From: Brachypodius melanocephalos
Lineage: Eukaryota; Chordata; Aves; Passeriformes; Pycnonotidae
Length of the DNA: 64,000 bases
NCBI GenBank assembly: GCA_013398615.1
Contig: VZSR01003803.1
Location: 4,660,050-4,724,049 of the forward strand
Direction: 5' to 3'
How positions within the stretch are numbered: the first letter of the stretch is position 1; each line of letters opens with the position of its first letter. Position numbers and translations under genes: made by a program. Shown here in pieces: positions 1 through 14,900 of the stretch. Under the pieces are notes generated by a model that saw only the letters and a program-made list of their open reading frames with translations, did not search any database and was not told the DNA's origin.

Positions 1-3000
1 GCTCTAAGGAGTATGAAAGGATATTTTTTCCTTCTGTAGCAGATATTTCTCAGCAAATGTTGGAGGCATCTACATTTAGTTCAGACTTTGCTTCTGAAGC
101 AATTGTCACAATTTTCCCCTTTTGTTGTGGTCTGATTTACTCAGTGATGTGTTCAGAGAATATGACAGATAGGTTCCTAATGAATGAAATTAATCTGGAA
201 GATGTGGTCTAAAAAGTAAATCTATAGTACACCAGCACAAAGGAGCACTAACACTTGATGACCAGAGGAGAGCTACAGGCAAGGTAAAAAGAGAAAGAAA
301 GCAAGTAACAAATCAATATTTAAGGTCGTGACTTGCAGCCCTTGCTACCAGCAGTCTTTCTGTACAAATACAGATGTTGCAACCCTACCCCACCAATACA
401 ACCACTGGGGCACTGCTATCAAGGGTTCTGACAAGCAACACCAGTTTGATCAGTAACAACTCTTTGCCCTGACAAGAAATTGAGCTGCAGCTCATTGTGC
501 TTTCAGTATCTTTTCAGCTGCACTATAGGGAGGTATGGGTGTACCACTGAATAATGCATGAGTTGGCTGCACAAGCATCAGAGTTTTATGTTCAAGAGCT
601 ACCTTACAAAGAGAATTTTGGTGCAGAACATCAGTCAGTAGCAATGCTCCCTTGCTAACCTCATTTTTCCAATGCCACGTGTGATATTGTTTAGCTTGTT
701 TCACTTTCCAAATTCCTTTCATGAGGGAAAGGAACAGTTTGGTTTTGTTTATCTAAACCCAGCATTTTTACATTTTTAGTCAATTTTCTCTCTCCTAAAA
801 AGTAATTAAATGCCCTACATGTTACCGAACTATTCACTTTTTACCCTAACAATGGATGGAAGCAAATGATGAGTGGTGATATCACTGAAGACTTGTGAGT
901 CAGAGTAAAAATTGTCATCAACTCAGACCAATTATACAAGCTCACAAGTTGTTTACATGAGATTATTTTTGTGATACGTATAAGTGTGGTGAACATGTTA
1001 CTGTCACTGGAGAGATGAAAACCATAGAGAAAACTGGCCAGGAGCCTGGGATTTTGGGTAGTTTTGCTTTTATAGTCAAGGGACAGAACAGAAAATCCAT
1101 GTATTAAAAAGGAGATGCAAATGTTTGAATGGAAGGCGTGGATTCAGATAAAGAAAGTACAAAGAAAAGGTCATTTAGCCTTCTTACCCCCCCAGAAAAC
1201 CCACTGATGGAATTTATATTGCTTCAACATACACTTGTGCATTTTATGCTACTTACAGGGATTTTGTTTGTGTGTTTCAAATACCTACTTCAAAAATTTA
1301 CTGTCTACGAGTGCATTGCTTTTGGAGGGAAAATCCAAGAAGAATCTGAACTGCTGGCAATAATTTTGTTTTTCTTTCACTGGATGGTGCTAAAAAAGAA
1401 CACCTGGCACACCTTTGTGAAGTGTAGAATGGAGAATGTACTTGCCATCTCACTATTAAAATTTAGAAAAAAATCTGTACCAGATCAAGTTTTAAACCAG
1501 TGTGAATTGAATTGTTAGGGTGCTAAAAATCAAATTAATTTGAGAATTAAAGAGTGGCAATTCAATTAACTGAGAAATGTATTTTGATTTTTTATTCCTC
1601 AAGCCTCCTAAACAATATAATCAGGGATGAAGTAAAGTGACAGTTTTTGCATGAGATTTCTCTTTTGCATACAGCCTTAGTCTACTTATATGAGGACAAA
1701 TTAAAGTTAGAGAAGGCTGACAGATGATTTAGTTGGTTCATCTGTATGTAAAAAAAACCCACTGTGGTATTAGTTTAAGACTAGCTAACACAGCATTTGC
1801 CAAATTGAGAGCTCTGCCCCTGTTGGAAAAGGCAGGGATTACCTGAGGGTGAATGTTCCAGGGAGTCAGTTTTACAGTCATTTGCCATAGTCCTGTGTTT
1901 TTAAACTTTGCTTAATTTTTAAAAGATAATTTCCAGCTCTTTAAGCTTTGAAAGGTATTTTCAGAATGTGCTCCTGAATTTTCACGAAGCCTAAGGAATC
2001 ACCTTTTGAAGTCTCAAACTGAGACATTCCTTCCAGGAATTGATAAATTCATATGCCAGTATTTTAAGTATCATCATAGTAATTATTTTACTATCATTGA
2101 TTAGAATATATAACAAAGGACAGAAAGTATGTCTTGAAGAACATGAGCTCTTCTCTTGAACCTTAAAATGTGTGGTGAAAATTATGTCAGGAGCTATGCA
2201 ATGAGGTGGCTGCAATAACATGGTAGGTTTGTATCTTTTTGGTTTTGCTTTGTTTGGTTTTCTTTTTCTCTGAAATGGATGTTAAGTTTGTAAAAGATAA
2301 ATTGAGATCATGGCTGTAATGTTACTTATTCTCACACAGGCAAAACCACAAGGAACCTGTGACTTTAGCAATAGAGGCAGTAGCTGTGAATTGTAGCTGG
2401 ACAAACTCCAACTGCAGTGTACACAGGAATTTCTAAGAATGAGGGTAACTCAAACCACCAAGAGCTTCTCAATCTGTTCATTTTTCACTTCAGCCCTTAA
2501 CACCTTTCCAGAAGCTCATTTTTAGTTAATAACAAGCTCTGAGGCCCAGTGTAAAACAAAAAGGACCTTAACATACTTCAGTAGGCAGGCATACAGACTA
2601 GATGATCTAATGATCTTATTCTTAAACACTCTAAAAGTCCAAACCTGTGAAGAAGGATTGGAGAAATTAACCTTGTTTCCCACAACACTGCAACCAAACT
2701 GCCCTTAGCTTCCTCCTTTTTCCTGGCTGTCATTTTGCTGTTTGTTTTTCTCTCTCAGCATGTCTGGACTCCAATTAGATTGCTTACCTTTTGAGAGAGA
2801 GACTGGAGCAGCCAGCACGTGGGGATGTTGAGATGGAGCTGAAGCCCTTGCTGTGCTCCACAAAGTAAGAGAAATCAGAGGAAAACCAGATCTTTCCAAG
2901 GGTATTCAGGAGATGGCAGTGTTGCTCTCACCATCCATCCCTGCTGCTAGAGATTTCATGTCAATAGGTCCTGTGTCAGTGGAAATTTTCCAAGCTTTTC

Positions 3001-6000
3001 GGATCTCTTTTCTTTCCCCTCTCCAGTCTTTCAGCTTCTGTTTTGCTATTTTAAATTCTAATTATGCAACGGAACTATACCCAGTAAAAAGAAGGTGTAA
3101 TTTGCATGGAGAGCAACCTCAGGGTAAGGGACATATTAAAGGCTCTCCAAAGCTCCCTGAATTCAGTAGCATTTTCCCTAACAACTCCAGAATTAAATCA
3201 AGCTGTTTTCCTCTATCTGGAAATACTCAGCAGTGCCCAGGACTGCATCAGTGTTCAGTGCCAGGCATTTGAGTGACTGCTGAATGTTAGAGCAGCACTC
3301 CAGTGAGTAAAAAAAGTGAGTATCCATAAGCAGAAGCAGAGTTAAACTAAACTCTAGAGGATAAAGGAAACATGGGCTGGCTGATACAGCAACCAGTCAC
3401 TGCTGATGTTATACAGACAGGTGCCAGCAATCTAGAGCAAAGCAGAATTATGTTAACATCATTCTGATGATCTTTGGCATCAATTACTCACAGCAGCAAG
3501 TAATGGGAACGTCTTATTGACTCTCTCAGCCTGCAGCTCTGTGAACTCATACCTGGCAGTACTGCCCTGTGGGCAAACCCTCAGGCAGTTTTTCACCATG
3601 TGGAGTGGAAATCAGGTGCCAGTTCCTCCACTATCCAGCTGGGAGCCAGAGGAGTTCCTGGATTCGGAGCTAAATCTATGCTGGGACTGGCAAAGACTGG
3701 TTGATATGACCACTTACAAGGATAACCCAAATAGTCCACATCATATAATTTGGGAGAGCACGAACAGTTTTTTAAGTTAAGTGTCTGGCTGAGCCTCAGC
3801 AAAACTCTAAGCACTGTTTAAATGTAAATGGATGTCATCTTGAAGTCTGAGATTTATAGGGATGGTTAATTCATCGATACTTAATTCATATATGCAGAAC
3901 CTTGATTTATGTGTTGTTCCACTACACCACTTGGCAGCTCTCAGCAAGAACAGCTGAGCTACACGGCTGGGACTGGCATCTGTGCTGACAGGAGTCTTGT
4001 ATTCACATGTCAACTGTTGGCACAGGCACCCTTTTTGGCTTTGACCTTATTTAAGGCAGAAGCCTGGTGTGAAATATCACAGTGCAGTCAGAATCAAACC
4101 ACCACACTGATTTCAAGGTACAAACCCTTTACAAACAGAATCATGAAGAAATGCAGTTTTTGGTCCTTGAGAACTCGATGGATGCATATAATCCATTTTT
4201 AAAAATAAGAATAGCAGTTTTAAGTGTGTCTGAAATTTTTCAAACTTCTACCTAAGCTAAATTTCCGAGTTCTCAGAAAAATAAAGTAGTTTTCTACATT
4301 ATATTTTTCTGGACATGTCAGCACTATCTACATGACAGGAGCCAGTAGGTATGTGAAAAACTGATGGGAAAACTCTTGCCTGTACAGAGGAACCAGATGA
4401 CACCAGTTTGGGTACCAAACCACAGCTAGAAAGGTGGAGGAGTTAATGAAAAGTTCATACTTTCCTGAAGTCTTACACAAGAGCAGGGAAAGCTTGAAAA
4501 ACCCTCCAAAATTTATTATTTTAGACACAAGCATCAAGAATTTTTCAAGTTTAGGATAAAGGCTAAACTTGAACACCTGTACAAGAACTAACAGTCATAA
4601 TGACAAAAATCTGAAGGTATTAAATAAAATACAAATTCACCTGGTGAACCAACAGCCAGAAAGGACTTTGGGATGATACCAGTTCTTTCAGAGCATGCTT
4701 CAGTATCACTTTCTGTACCTCTCCACCCCTGTCTTTGCATGCAGGCTGTGACTGGGTACACCTTTGCTTCAGGATCTTTCTATCCCTTAGAAGCTGTAAG
4801 AAGACCAGTGAAGGCACAAATTGTCCAGTGGCAAGATCTCTTTGAAACATGAGCTGTGAGACACTCTCACACATGAAAACCTGGCACAAATAGAATTTTA
4901 TGGACAAGCTGTGAGGTTATTTCTGTTTCTCTAGACATCTCACTAGAATCAGTATTTTTAACTGCTGTGCTAAAGCTGACCAGTTTGCAGACTGGGTTAT
5001 TACCAAGCTGTCATGTCTTACTCAATGCTTTTGAAATTATTAGTGAATTACAATGCTATGTAAGAACAGACAGTGGAAATTAGCCTAGACCTTCCACCCT
5101 TACCAATTCACAAATTCCCTGGATGTTGCCCATGTGAGGTAACTTTAAAGCCCTCGTCTCCATGGAGAGAAGGCACGGAATCTGAAAAGCATAACAAATG
5201 GAAACAACTTCACACTCTTTCCAGCACAGGACTCAGTAACCTGTATACTGCTGGTTTTAAGGCCCTCTCATGCAGACAGCAGATGATATTTGGGTAAAAT
5301 TAAATGCAAAGTACAGTGGTTCTGAGCATCTCTGTCACTAGCCATTTCTATCTAGTGTATGCCATGTCAATAAAATACCATTTTTAAATTGCTGACTATA
5401 TTTATTCTCGTATTTTAAACAGGTTTTATCTGGAAGAAAAATATGTGCAGCCAAATATGATTGTTTCAGTCAAGCTTAGTCAGAGACAGACATATGTCAA
5501 AGCTCCCAAATGCTGGATTACATAAGGTAACTGGTTTGAGCCTGAACAGAATGTGAGCATCTGTTTAGGAGATGCTGACAACAGAAGAGAAGGCAGAAAT
5601 ATATCAAGAACTACCCTGAGTAGTCTCTGGCTCAGAAACTCAGATTTCAAAAGCTGAAGTTATTTACACAAAGAAATCACCTGCAGAAAATAAATTATTA
5701 AAATAAAGAGGTCAATTGCTATTTTCGTCAGGTACCTCAAGCCATAAGTACCGACCAATGAATAATTGATCCTTGGCACCACAGAATGGTAAAATCAGAT
5801 TTTAAAAATCACTTACTGGTAGCAGTAAAAGGCAAACCCCTCTCTGAGAAAGATTAATTTCTTTTTCAATACGTCTTTATGAAGGTGAAATCTGTGATAT
5901 TGGCAAAAACATGTCACCTCCCTGAGGCTGATAGCCGAGTTGAATGGAAATCAAATCTGGAAACTTTGATTAAGTTTGTTCAGGAGAAGCCAAATCGAGG

Positions 6001-8385
6001 CACATTTTACAGATAATGATTTCTTCTAGCTATTAAGAGCAGCATGTGAACTGTGAGAGGCAGATTTTGGTATGCCTCATACTCATGTAAATCTAAAGCA
6101 CATTTTTTGCCTTGATTGAGGGAGATCTGTATTTACACCAAGATATCAGGGTGCATCCATCAGCTGGGATGATCATAGCTTAAGATTAGGACAAACAATC
6201 TACCAAAAAAAGGCAACAAAGGGAAACCTCTATGAAGAGAGAGGTCATGGCACCCTATTCTTCCCACAGAAGAATGTCTCCATGGAGACAGACACATTCA
6301 GATTGGAAGCAAGACAACTTTTAACAGCAAGAGTAATTAACTATTGCAACATAATTAAAGGATGTATCTGATTAATCATCTCCAGGAGGGCTTACATTTA
6401 GACCAAATGTCTTTCCATTAGATATACACGGGTTTAGTCACGAGCTCATGGGTTTGGTAACACTCAAATTAAAGGAAGGGATGATTTCTTCCACAGCTTG
6501 ATTTACTGGGTAAAATCTCATGACCTATGCTATGCAAAACGTCTGAGTGTCTGAGCAGATGGGCTTCTTCTGGCATTTAAATCTGTGGAGCAATCACAAC
6601 ACACAAGCCTGTCTTAGGGTGAGTAGGTAAAGGGACCATATCTTCAGCAATACAGAGAAATCAGTCATTAACATATCTCTACATTATTCATCTTGTTCTC
6701 GATGGGTAGAAATTTGACCTTACATTTCCTGTCTGAGAGGCAGTGGGTAACCTAGGAAAAAGGAAACTCTGCCCTTACATTTGGAAAATGGGCAGTAAGT
6801 GCAGATGAGGCACAGGAAAAACAAACAGAGCACTGATCGTTACTTCCTCTGCACTTCCTTTTCCTTACATACATTTACCTTCTTTTGCATATTTACATTT
6901 GGCTGTAATATTCCCATGCAGTTTCTTTGAGCTTTGGAACAACCTCTAACCATTTAATGTAATAGATATGTGTATATTTATCTATAAACATGTAGATATG
7001 TGGGACTCGTTAAAGAGATCTGCCCTGCTTATTACTCATAAAAGTCAATTAATTTATATCTACTGGATTGTTTAAATCTATTCATCATAGATAAATCCAA
7101 AACCATTTTTGTTTTTCTGTGAATGTCAGTGATTCAAGGTAGAATCCACTTAAGATCTTTTGACACTGTGAAATATTGCTTGCTGTTTGACTGCATTTGT
7201 CAGGGGTAAAAATATCACCAGCACTGAATCATTGCAGCATTAACAAGGGCAGCAGAAAACTTCAGCACAGCTCCCAGTACAAGCACTGATAATTCCTGTG
7301 TCACCCAGGAACACAGGCCCTGAGTGGCCACACAGTCCCTCCTCACAGCTATAGGGATCAACTACATGTAAACGTGAATGCATACACACAGATTTCCAGA
7401 TGGATATAAAGCAGCCCAGATAAGAAAATTCTTTAGCCCTACTGCAGTGTCCATATAAACTCTAGTTTGTTTTCCTGAGAAGGTCAGGATGGAACGATCC
7501 CACTCTGCTCCAGTTTAATTATAGTGTCTGTAAACACACAACCTGAGTCAGATTCTCATAACAAAAATTTATTTAAAACAAACAGTTAAAAGTAAAGGGA
7601 TTCATTACTTCAACTTTAATTTCCAGTGTTACAGAAGATAATAAAAGGTTAATTTAAAAATAACACTTAGCAACAGATTGGCATCACATACCAACCCACA
7701 GCCAATATGCCTACCTCCCATCTTGAAGTGTTTTTCAGCTTTCTAAAACTATTGTTTTATACCTAGGAGAGACATACCACAGGCCAACAAATCTCAGCAC
7801 TGTTCATATTCACGTGCTCAGATCTAAAGGAACATGTTATTTTTCTTGACAAGAAATATGGAACATAGACTTAATTTTCCTCCACCTACCTTCCTCAAGA
7901 CAACCAAGAGTACATTGTGAGGAGAGCTTTCTGTGTCTGCTGCAGAATTTTCGTATCTGACCAAATTAATTCAGACACAGTTCAGTGGGAAGGATACACG
8001 GCCCCACCCCAATTTGGCCCAGATCAGTAAGAGATGTCCATGCCCATCCCACAGGTTGTCAGTGAGATCAGTGCTCCACTTGCCTCTGGTTTCTATTAGT
8101 TATAGTCATATTTCAGTCATGAAACAAAGGCTGACTCAGCCTTCATTCAGAGCTCCTGCTTCAAAAGTGAGTTTTAGGAATGTCTTGTGACCATTCTCAT
8201 CCTGTATCCCTCCCTCTTGCACAATAAGGGGTGACAGTCTGTCTCATAAGACTTTTGACAGACTATTATAATCCCTAAAATACTAGATTAGGAGAAGAGA
8301 AGAATAAGATTAAGAAAAATCAAAATTCAATGTAGTATATATCTCCTTCCTTTTTCTGCACACAAAAGTTAAAACAGAGAATAAA
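1..8385. other. Non-coding DNA, probably GRM5 intron
   Basis: AT-rich sequence with no recognisable exon, RNA gene or well-defined repeat. The longest open frames are about 129 codons (1129-1518, plus) and 139 codons (2853-3272, plus). Neither has a recognisable domain, a persuasive start context or a repeated composition bias, so I treat them as chance. Because GRM5 runs on the minus strand and its first coding exon ends in a splice donor at 28254, this stretch should lie inside the intron that follows. That placement is inference, since the next exon is not in the window. Confidence 0.6.
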
Positions 8386-8560
8386 TGAATCTGGAAGAAG
8401 CATCTGGAGGTCCTTTTGTCCAACCTCTCAATCCAAGAAGGAGAAACTTAAATCAAGTTGCTCAGGACCTTTTCCAGTCAAGCTTTCAATACCTTCAAGG
8501 ATGGAGATTTTACGATCCATCTGGGAAACTTGCTGCAAGGTGTGCCATCCTCTTGTTAAA
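8386..8560 (-). repeat. Degraded CR1 LINE fragment (3' UTR part)
   Basis: Read on the plus strand, the stretch follows the antisense of the avian CR1 3' untranslated region. It has a 'gtccaacctc' block, then 'gttgctcaggacc', 'tccagtcaagctttcaa', 'aaggatggagattttacga' and 'tctgggaaacttg'. These correspond in order to the CR1 phrases around 'gtccaacctc', 'ggttgctcaggacc', 'tccagtcgggttttgaa', 'aaggatggagactccac' and 'tctgggcaacctg'. The element is therefore sense on the minus strand, the same strand as GRM5. It is quite diverged and 5' truncated. The right-hand limit is uncertain by some tens of bases. Confidence 0.75.
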
Positions 8561-8745
8561 ATCTCCAAACACAACAATACTTTCCCTTGTTAACACTTGT
8601 GATCCCATCTGAATAAGAGAACATCCAGCTACGAAGTTACCCTAGACTAGAACCAGCCTTCAAGGATTATGAGGTTCATGCAAAAAATCCAGTCTCTCTC
8701 CTAACATTAGGAATACACTGAGATATAACTCAAGTGTGTGGGTCT

Positions 8746-8938
8746 CCTTCCTTCCTTCCTTCCTTCCTTCCTTCCTTCCTTCCTTCCTTCCTTCCTTCCT
8801 GCCTTCCTGCCTTCCTGCCTTCCTGCCTTCCTGCCTTCCTTCCTGCCTGCCTTCCTGCCTTCCTGCCTTCCTGCCTTCCTGCCTTCCTTCCTGCCTTCCT
8901 TCCTGCCTTCCTTTCCGCCTTCCCGCCTTCCCGCCTTT
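8746..8938. repeat. Polypyrimidine microsatellite (CCTT)n / (CTGCCTTC)n
   Basis: About 190 bp are almost entirely pyrimidine on the plus strand. The array begins as pure CCTT tetramers up to about 8800. It then turns into an 8-bp higher-order unit in which every second tetramer has become CCTG, with some units dropping back to CCTT. The right edge carries CCGC and CCCG variants. It is open in several frames on both strands only because the unit lacks stops; these frames are not genes. In a minus-strand GRM5 pre-mRNA it would be a long purine-rich (GGAA/GGCA) tract. Confidence 0.97.
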
Positions 8939-11900
8939 TCGTATACTGAGAAAATTTTATTGATCAATTGTTTTTTTTCCCTCTGAGCTCTAATTATCAT
9001 ACTAGGCAGTCCAAAATCTATTAAGTGATTCCTTTAGAATTTTTTGGTTCCTCCTATGCACAAAACTACATGCTACTCAATCCTGCTTTCTTTTGTCTTT
9101 GCACACTGGAGTACAGAAAGAGAAGGGGGCAGGATGGAGAACAAGACACAGAAGTTACCTCTGTTTAAGAGGAATTACCTCTTTATTGAATAGTAGGTCA
9201 TTTTTTTCTGGCCTCCTTATCTAGCTTGAAAATGGCATAGCTATTGGTTTATTTGAATGATGGTACAGTTTTGACATCAGGTTCTACAACCTCAGTTTCA
9301 TTTATCAGGGTTTTTATCCAGTTTATAAATATCTGTTCTTCTCCCACTTACAGCCATGTAGCTCAGTCCACTTCAATCATCATTAATGCCAGTGTTTTTT
9401 CTCAGGGAAGTAAAAACAAGGTAATCTGAAAATTCATTGTATTACTGTCTTCATCTAGAATAACTGTGCCAATTTTTTATATGCATTTTCTTCTCCTAGC
9501 TGTTGCTTTCAAATATTCTGGGTGTATGCTTTCAGATACACCTCCATGCAGTTTTTTCTTTCAAAATACATATAGATATATTGATAAAGATCAGGCAGGT
9601 ACTGTAACTCAAAACCAGCTGCAGTCTGAACAAAAAGTTATCCATTGTGGGGTAACTCCAGTCCACGTTCATCTGAGAGCTGGAAATCCTTCTAATTCTC
9701 AGCCTGGATTTATTTTTCTTTCAGACATAGTAACCATTCAATGTGCTGTATTTAAAAACATAATTGTATTATTAAAGCTTCATTTTCATGCACTAAATAA
9801 AACCAGACCTTAAAGGCCCTGGTTTCATGACAGGCTCTTCAGATTGCACTAACTCTTCTCCACAGGTTTCCCCACTTTGATTCTCTCTTCCTCAGATGTT
9901 AATGACTGCCAGGCTTCATCAATCAGATCATAATTAACAGAATCCTATACATCAGGACAAATAATCTATTTTTCTGAAAACACCACTCCAAGATTTTATT
10001 TGCCTTTTTCATATCTTTATTATTCTGGCTTCTCTTTTCTCTTGCACCCTCTCTTCCTAAGTGCTGAGGCCCTGAGAAACAACAGAAATGAATATTAATC
10101 AGTAAGGAAAAAGGATTATTTGTGGAAGGCAAGATAGAAATTTCGTCACACTAGGCTTCACACTTAGTCAATAGAGATCATGACACACTTCAGAACTGGA
10201 AGCCACTTAAAAATTTGAACCTCTCCTTGCAGGTTTCAGAATTTCTTACTGATACACAGACAGAGCTTAGGATAACTATAGTTCTGGTTAGACTATTTAG
10301 GTTAGATATCTAAAGACAGAGAAGATTCTAAGTGCCTGGTACAATTTCTTTATAGCCTAGTCTCCAAAACCACCCAATTCTTCTTGTGCAATTGCTCTTC
10401 TTTTCTATTCTGCTGGTTAATATTTTTTACAGCATTAGAAAATCCCAGGGAGTAAGTTGATCATACTTACATCAGTTACAAAATCATTACATGAATCTAG
10501 CCCCAGTGCTGATCACTTAAGACTGCTGACAACAACCTTATGCAATTTTATACCTTCTTTTTCCATTTTACCCACTTTCCTGTCCATTTCAATTTCACAG
10601 TAGTTTCCAGCTACTATGAAACCCAAACCCTAATCCTAATTCCCTCTGTAGTGCTTTATCAGCACTTAACAAGCCCTAAGAGATGACATCTAAACTATAT
10701 TTCTCTCCCTTTATGGAGAAAACAAAATCAATGATCTTTTGAGAAGGGGGTGGTATATATTTGGGATTGTAAATTTACTTCCGTATCCTTCTTTTCAAAA
10801 TTCTTTTTAAATTAAACATACTACAGAGACATGATCTGTGGGTAATGAAGTCATTTCACTCACACAAACATGCACTAATTCATATTCATTGTCTGTGTTA
10901 TTCTCCAGTATTACAGTGCCAATCCTGAAATAATATTTCCTTCAAAAAACATCCAAAAGATGGTCTAAAAATCATTCTAGATAAAACCCTGCTGCCAGAT
11001 TTATGATTTTTCAAATAACAAGTCTTAATCCTTTGGGACCACAATTAACTGACACTGTGTTTGATTTTACTCAAGAGTTGTTCTTCCACTTCAGTTGTGG
11101 TCATTTTCATTTCCATATTATCCTTCCTGCCAACCAATTTGCCTTTGCCTTTATATCTGAAAGTCTTCATCTTTATTAAATCTGTTATTCAGCACACATA
11201 ATTTTGAATATTTATCTAAAATACCTGAGTTAGAAAAGCAGTAACCACTAATGAAGAGTTAAATGAAATGGTGGGTTGAACCACCCCTTAGAAGTGACTC
11301 TGCATTGTGTGAACAGAGTCTTTGGGACAATTTAGTTAGCAGCTTGAAAAAAATGAAATGGAGTACGCTTTTCTACCACTTTTATGCCAAGAAATGTTTG
11401 TTCTGACCTAGGACCAAGATTGAATTACTTTTAATGTTGACTCAATCTGTTCTTGTTCTCCATAACTTTGCAGACAGCAACAGTAGACTTCAGCTGTCTG
11501 TTTTTATTTACTTTTTGAGACATAATTAATCTTGACTTTTACAATTTTTACTTCATTATTATTTTGGGTATCCATGATACACTATCTAAATAAAATTTCC
11601 TAAGGGTTTCACAGCTCCTCCCTCCACTCTCAGTGGGAAAATACATTACCAGTAGCCTCCATTCAAATGGACATCATTAACTGGCATAAAAAAGTCAGAA
11701 CCATAGAATCATAATCACCATTTTTGCTGGTGTCTCTTCTTTGTATTCTACTGTTTGATCCTGAGTAGTCTAATTTATAGAATTCATTATCTTTCCTAAT
11801 TTCTCAAACATCTTTTCCTCTGAAATGAGCCCTCCTTCAATAAAAGATAATGTTTATACACAATATATTAATTTAATTAAAACTGAGTAATCTCACAGCA

Positions 11901-14900
11901 TTTTTAGTGTCTCATTATTCACTCCAATAAAAAAAGCATGTTTAATAATAATACATTTTCAGCTACTAAATATCTCAAGAAGCTGTAGAGAGCCAAAAAG
12001 AAATTAAGATTCTTTAAAACAAAGAGGAGTATGCAAAGATTCAAATGGAATAAAAAACCCTGTGTTTGCACTTCTACTGATAATTGCTTTGTTTAATATA
12101 TGCCTGCAGGTTAAGAAAGGTATTTATCAAGAAAAAGGTAACATTTATACTGGTATATTCATCATCAGAGAACATTCACTAGTGGTGAAACATGACTCTC
12201 TACAATATTAAATTGCTATAATATTCCCTGGAATCGTTTTTGCCCGAACTGTCCCAAATAATTTCCAGGCACAGTTGGAGACAGCATGAATCACAAAGTA
12301 TTCAAAATATTCAGGTCTGGTGTGATCAGATTTAACCAGCTTTTCAAGAAAAAAAGCAAATTGTGATTCTTCATGTACAGCAATTGAAAAATCAGAATTC
12401 CATGGCATTTACTCCTGTAAAGCTCCCAAGAAGAATGTTGCCTTTTTATGTTTATGCAGGGGCTTCTGCACAATGGGAGAATGGATGAAACAAGGACAAG
12501 TGATATAAGTTATTCTGCATGCACTGTTTATCTCCAGCCCTCATTGTAGTAGCCTTGTTTTGTACAGGGGTCATTGCAGTAGTCCATAAGTGAAGCAGGG
12601 GATGAGTTAACAGATGGGAAGTGCAGTGCCTAAGCACAGCCATTGGTCTTTTTTATTTTATGATATGCACATGCTCAAGGAGATTCAATTTCCCGTTCCA
12701 AGCAACTGCAGGTTAATCTATTTCAAAAAGTCTAGAATTACTCTCAGAAATATGAGAAACATAAGGTGTTGACATCAGAACTGGAAGAGTGCCCAAAGTT
12801 CCACGAGGGTATGATTTACAGATACAATTTTGAGCCGCCAGCATGTTACAAATACCATTTTTTTATCGACTACACAAATATGCAGAACAAGCATTTCAGT
12901 AACCACCAGTATTTCCCAAAAACAATTTTATTCCAAGGTTCTGGTTTTACAGAATTTGCAATAATATACCTGTTTCTGCTTCAATCAAGACCAGAGTCAA
13001 GTGGTTTTGCTTAGAGAAAAGTATTGTGGGGAGGAAAATGAATAAACTGATTGCCACACACAAGAAGAGTCCTTGACAAAACATGTAATTAAGGCAAGCA
13101 GGCAATTCTTTCATCAGCAGGAACAGTTCTTGTTCTTGTTCTAACAGACAATGTTAAAAATTTGTCAAACATAGGCTCAGAAGTCTATTGTCCATCAGAA
13201 AGGGATGCTTTTTGAATTGCTGCTCCTTAGACTGCTCACTTGCTTAAAGTAAAAATAGCAAAAGGGTTCAGAGCACTTGCTGAACCAGAACCCTGCAGAG
13301 TACGTGATGGAATGAAACTACCATCACTTTTAGTCTGATTCCATAGCACTCTCTGGACTACAGAAATAAAAACGTTGATAAAAGGAAAGGACTTAGGCTC
13401 TAACAGTAAAGTAAGTCATGACTGCAAGTGCTACTATTTGGGAATTGTAATTCTTTTTGCAAATTACTTATAATGCTGTAAATGGGCTCCAGTTAGGTGA
13501 TGGTACCTGGATGCTAGATGCTATTTAAATGCATAACAAGAGAGAGGAAAAAATTTCAGTGCAAGTAAGTAGACAACAGAATCACAGCAAAGACAGGGTT
13601 AAAGAAAAAAAAATCCAAAACAATTCTTGCCTGTGAAAGAAATCTTCATGTTCCTGTTGAACAAACTGGCAACGCACATGTTCACAAATCATGTGGTGAA
13701 GAAATGCAGGACAGGACACCATACAAGCACAGCACTGATCAAGGCAATGTAGCTCAGACTGAAAATTAGCCTGAACACCCAAGCAGTGCTTTTCCACAAC
13801 TCTTTTATTCACAGATAGGTCTGGTAACTCTGCTTGATACTTTTTTGACTGCAGGACTAGGTGTTTTGCTATTTTTGTATTAGAAACATTAGATATCTAG
13901 CTAATATATAGTTCATAAGTAATTGGTACACAATTATTCATTGCTTATAAACTCCTCATAACTTTAAGCAATATGTGATTAGAAAGAGTGCAGTAAACAT
14001 CCTTTCTTACTACAAGATCTTTCCCATCAGAAAATGTTGCTTGGTAACTTTTTGTAGACTTTTCAGTTGCAAAGATTATACTGCGTCAATAACCTCATTG
14101 TGGACCTTAAAATAATAAATTTTATACATAGCACATTTCAAGCAAAGTCCATCAATAAATCATCTTCACAATCTGACCAGCTCCCTGTGCCTCTGAGATA
14201 TGTAATTACTTGATATGGTGTCCCAAATACTTTTAAAATTATATTTAAACCCAAAGCAATCAGTCCAATTATTTAGTCAGCAAATTCTGCATGCATGGCA
14301 AAGTGCTGATCTTTGAAGTCAGAGCATCTTCTCACATATTGAAGCAGATTAACAAAATAGTTTCACTGCAAATTCACTGTTGCTAGTTTTAGAGGACAGA
14401 AAAAACAGCAATTGGGCATATTATGTCTCACCTATGGATGTTCAGAACTGTGGGCAGTAGGTGACAAGACTTCAGCAAACTCTACCAACAGAAAATGAAA
14501 ATGCACAAACACTCATTCTTGCTATTTTGAAAAATATTTTCCATTTAAAAAATCCTCTCCTTTAAATATAAAATGTTTATCTGCTTTCCACAGAAAAAAA
14601 ATAAGGAAAATGTTATAAAAATATGTTTTCACAATAATGTAGAGAACAAATACACACAAAAATCTCACAAATATTATCATAGTTACAAATATGACTTTTT
14701 TACAGACATATCTACAAAACTGTGAAGTAGTTACTAATTTCTTGCTTGTGCAGTGAAGCTAGTAGCACCTCTACCATGATCATGTCAAAATGACACCTCT
14801 TGCCAGAGAGAAGCAATCAGCTTATGAGAAGGTATTAGCATGATTGATTTGAAGAGTCATTTTATAAAGCAAAATTCAGTCATTTTCATTTGACGTATTT

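Noticed and set aside
1129..1518. 129-codon plus frame as a possible small membrane protein
   Set aside because: It has a hydrophobic stretch but no homology I recognise, no conserved start context, and lies in presumed intron. Its length is within chance for AT-rich sequence of this size.
8707..9000. 97-codon Lys-Glu-Gly-Arg repeat protein and Leu-Pro-Ser-Phe repeat frames
   Set aside because: These are translations of the CCTT/CCTG microsatellite in every frame. There is no non-repeat protein context.
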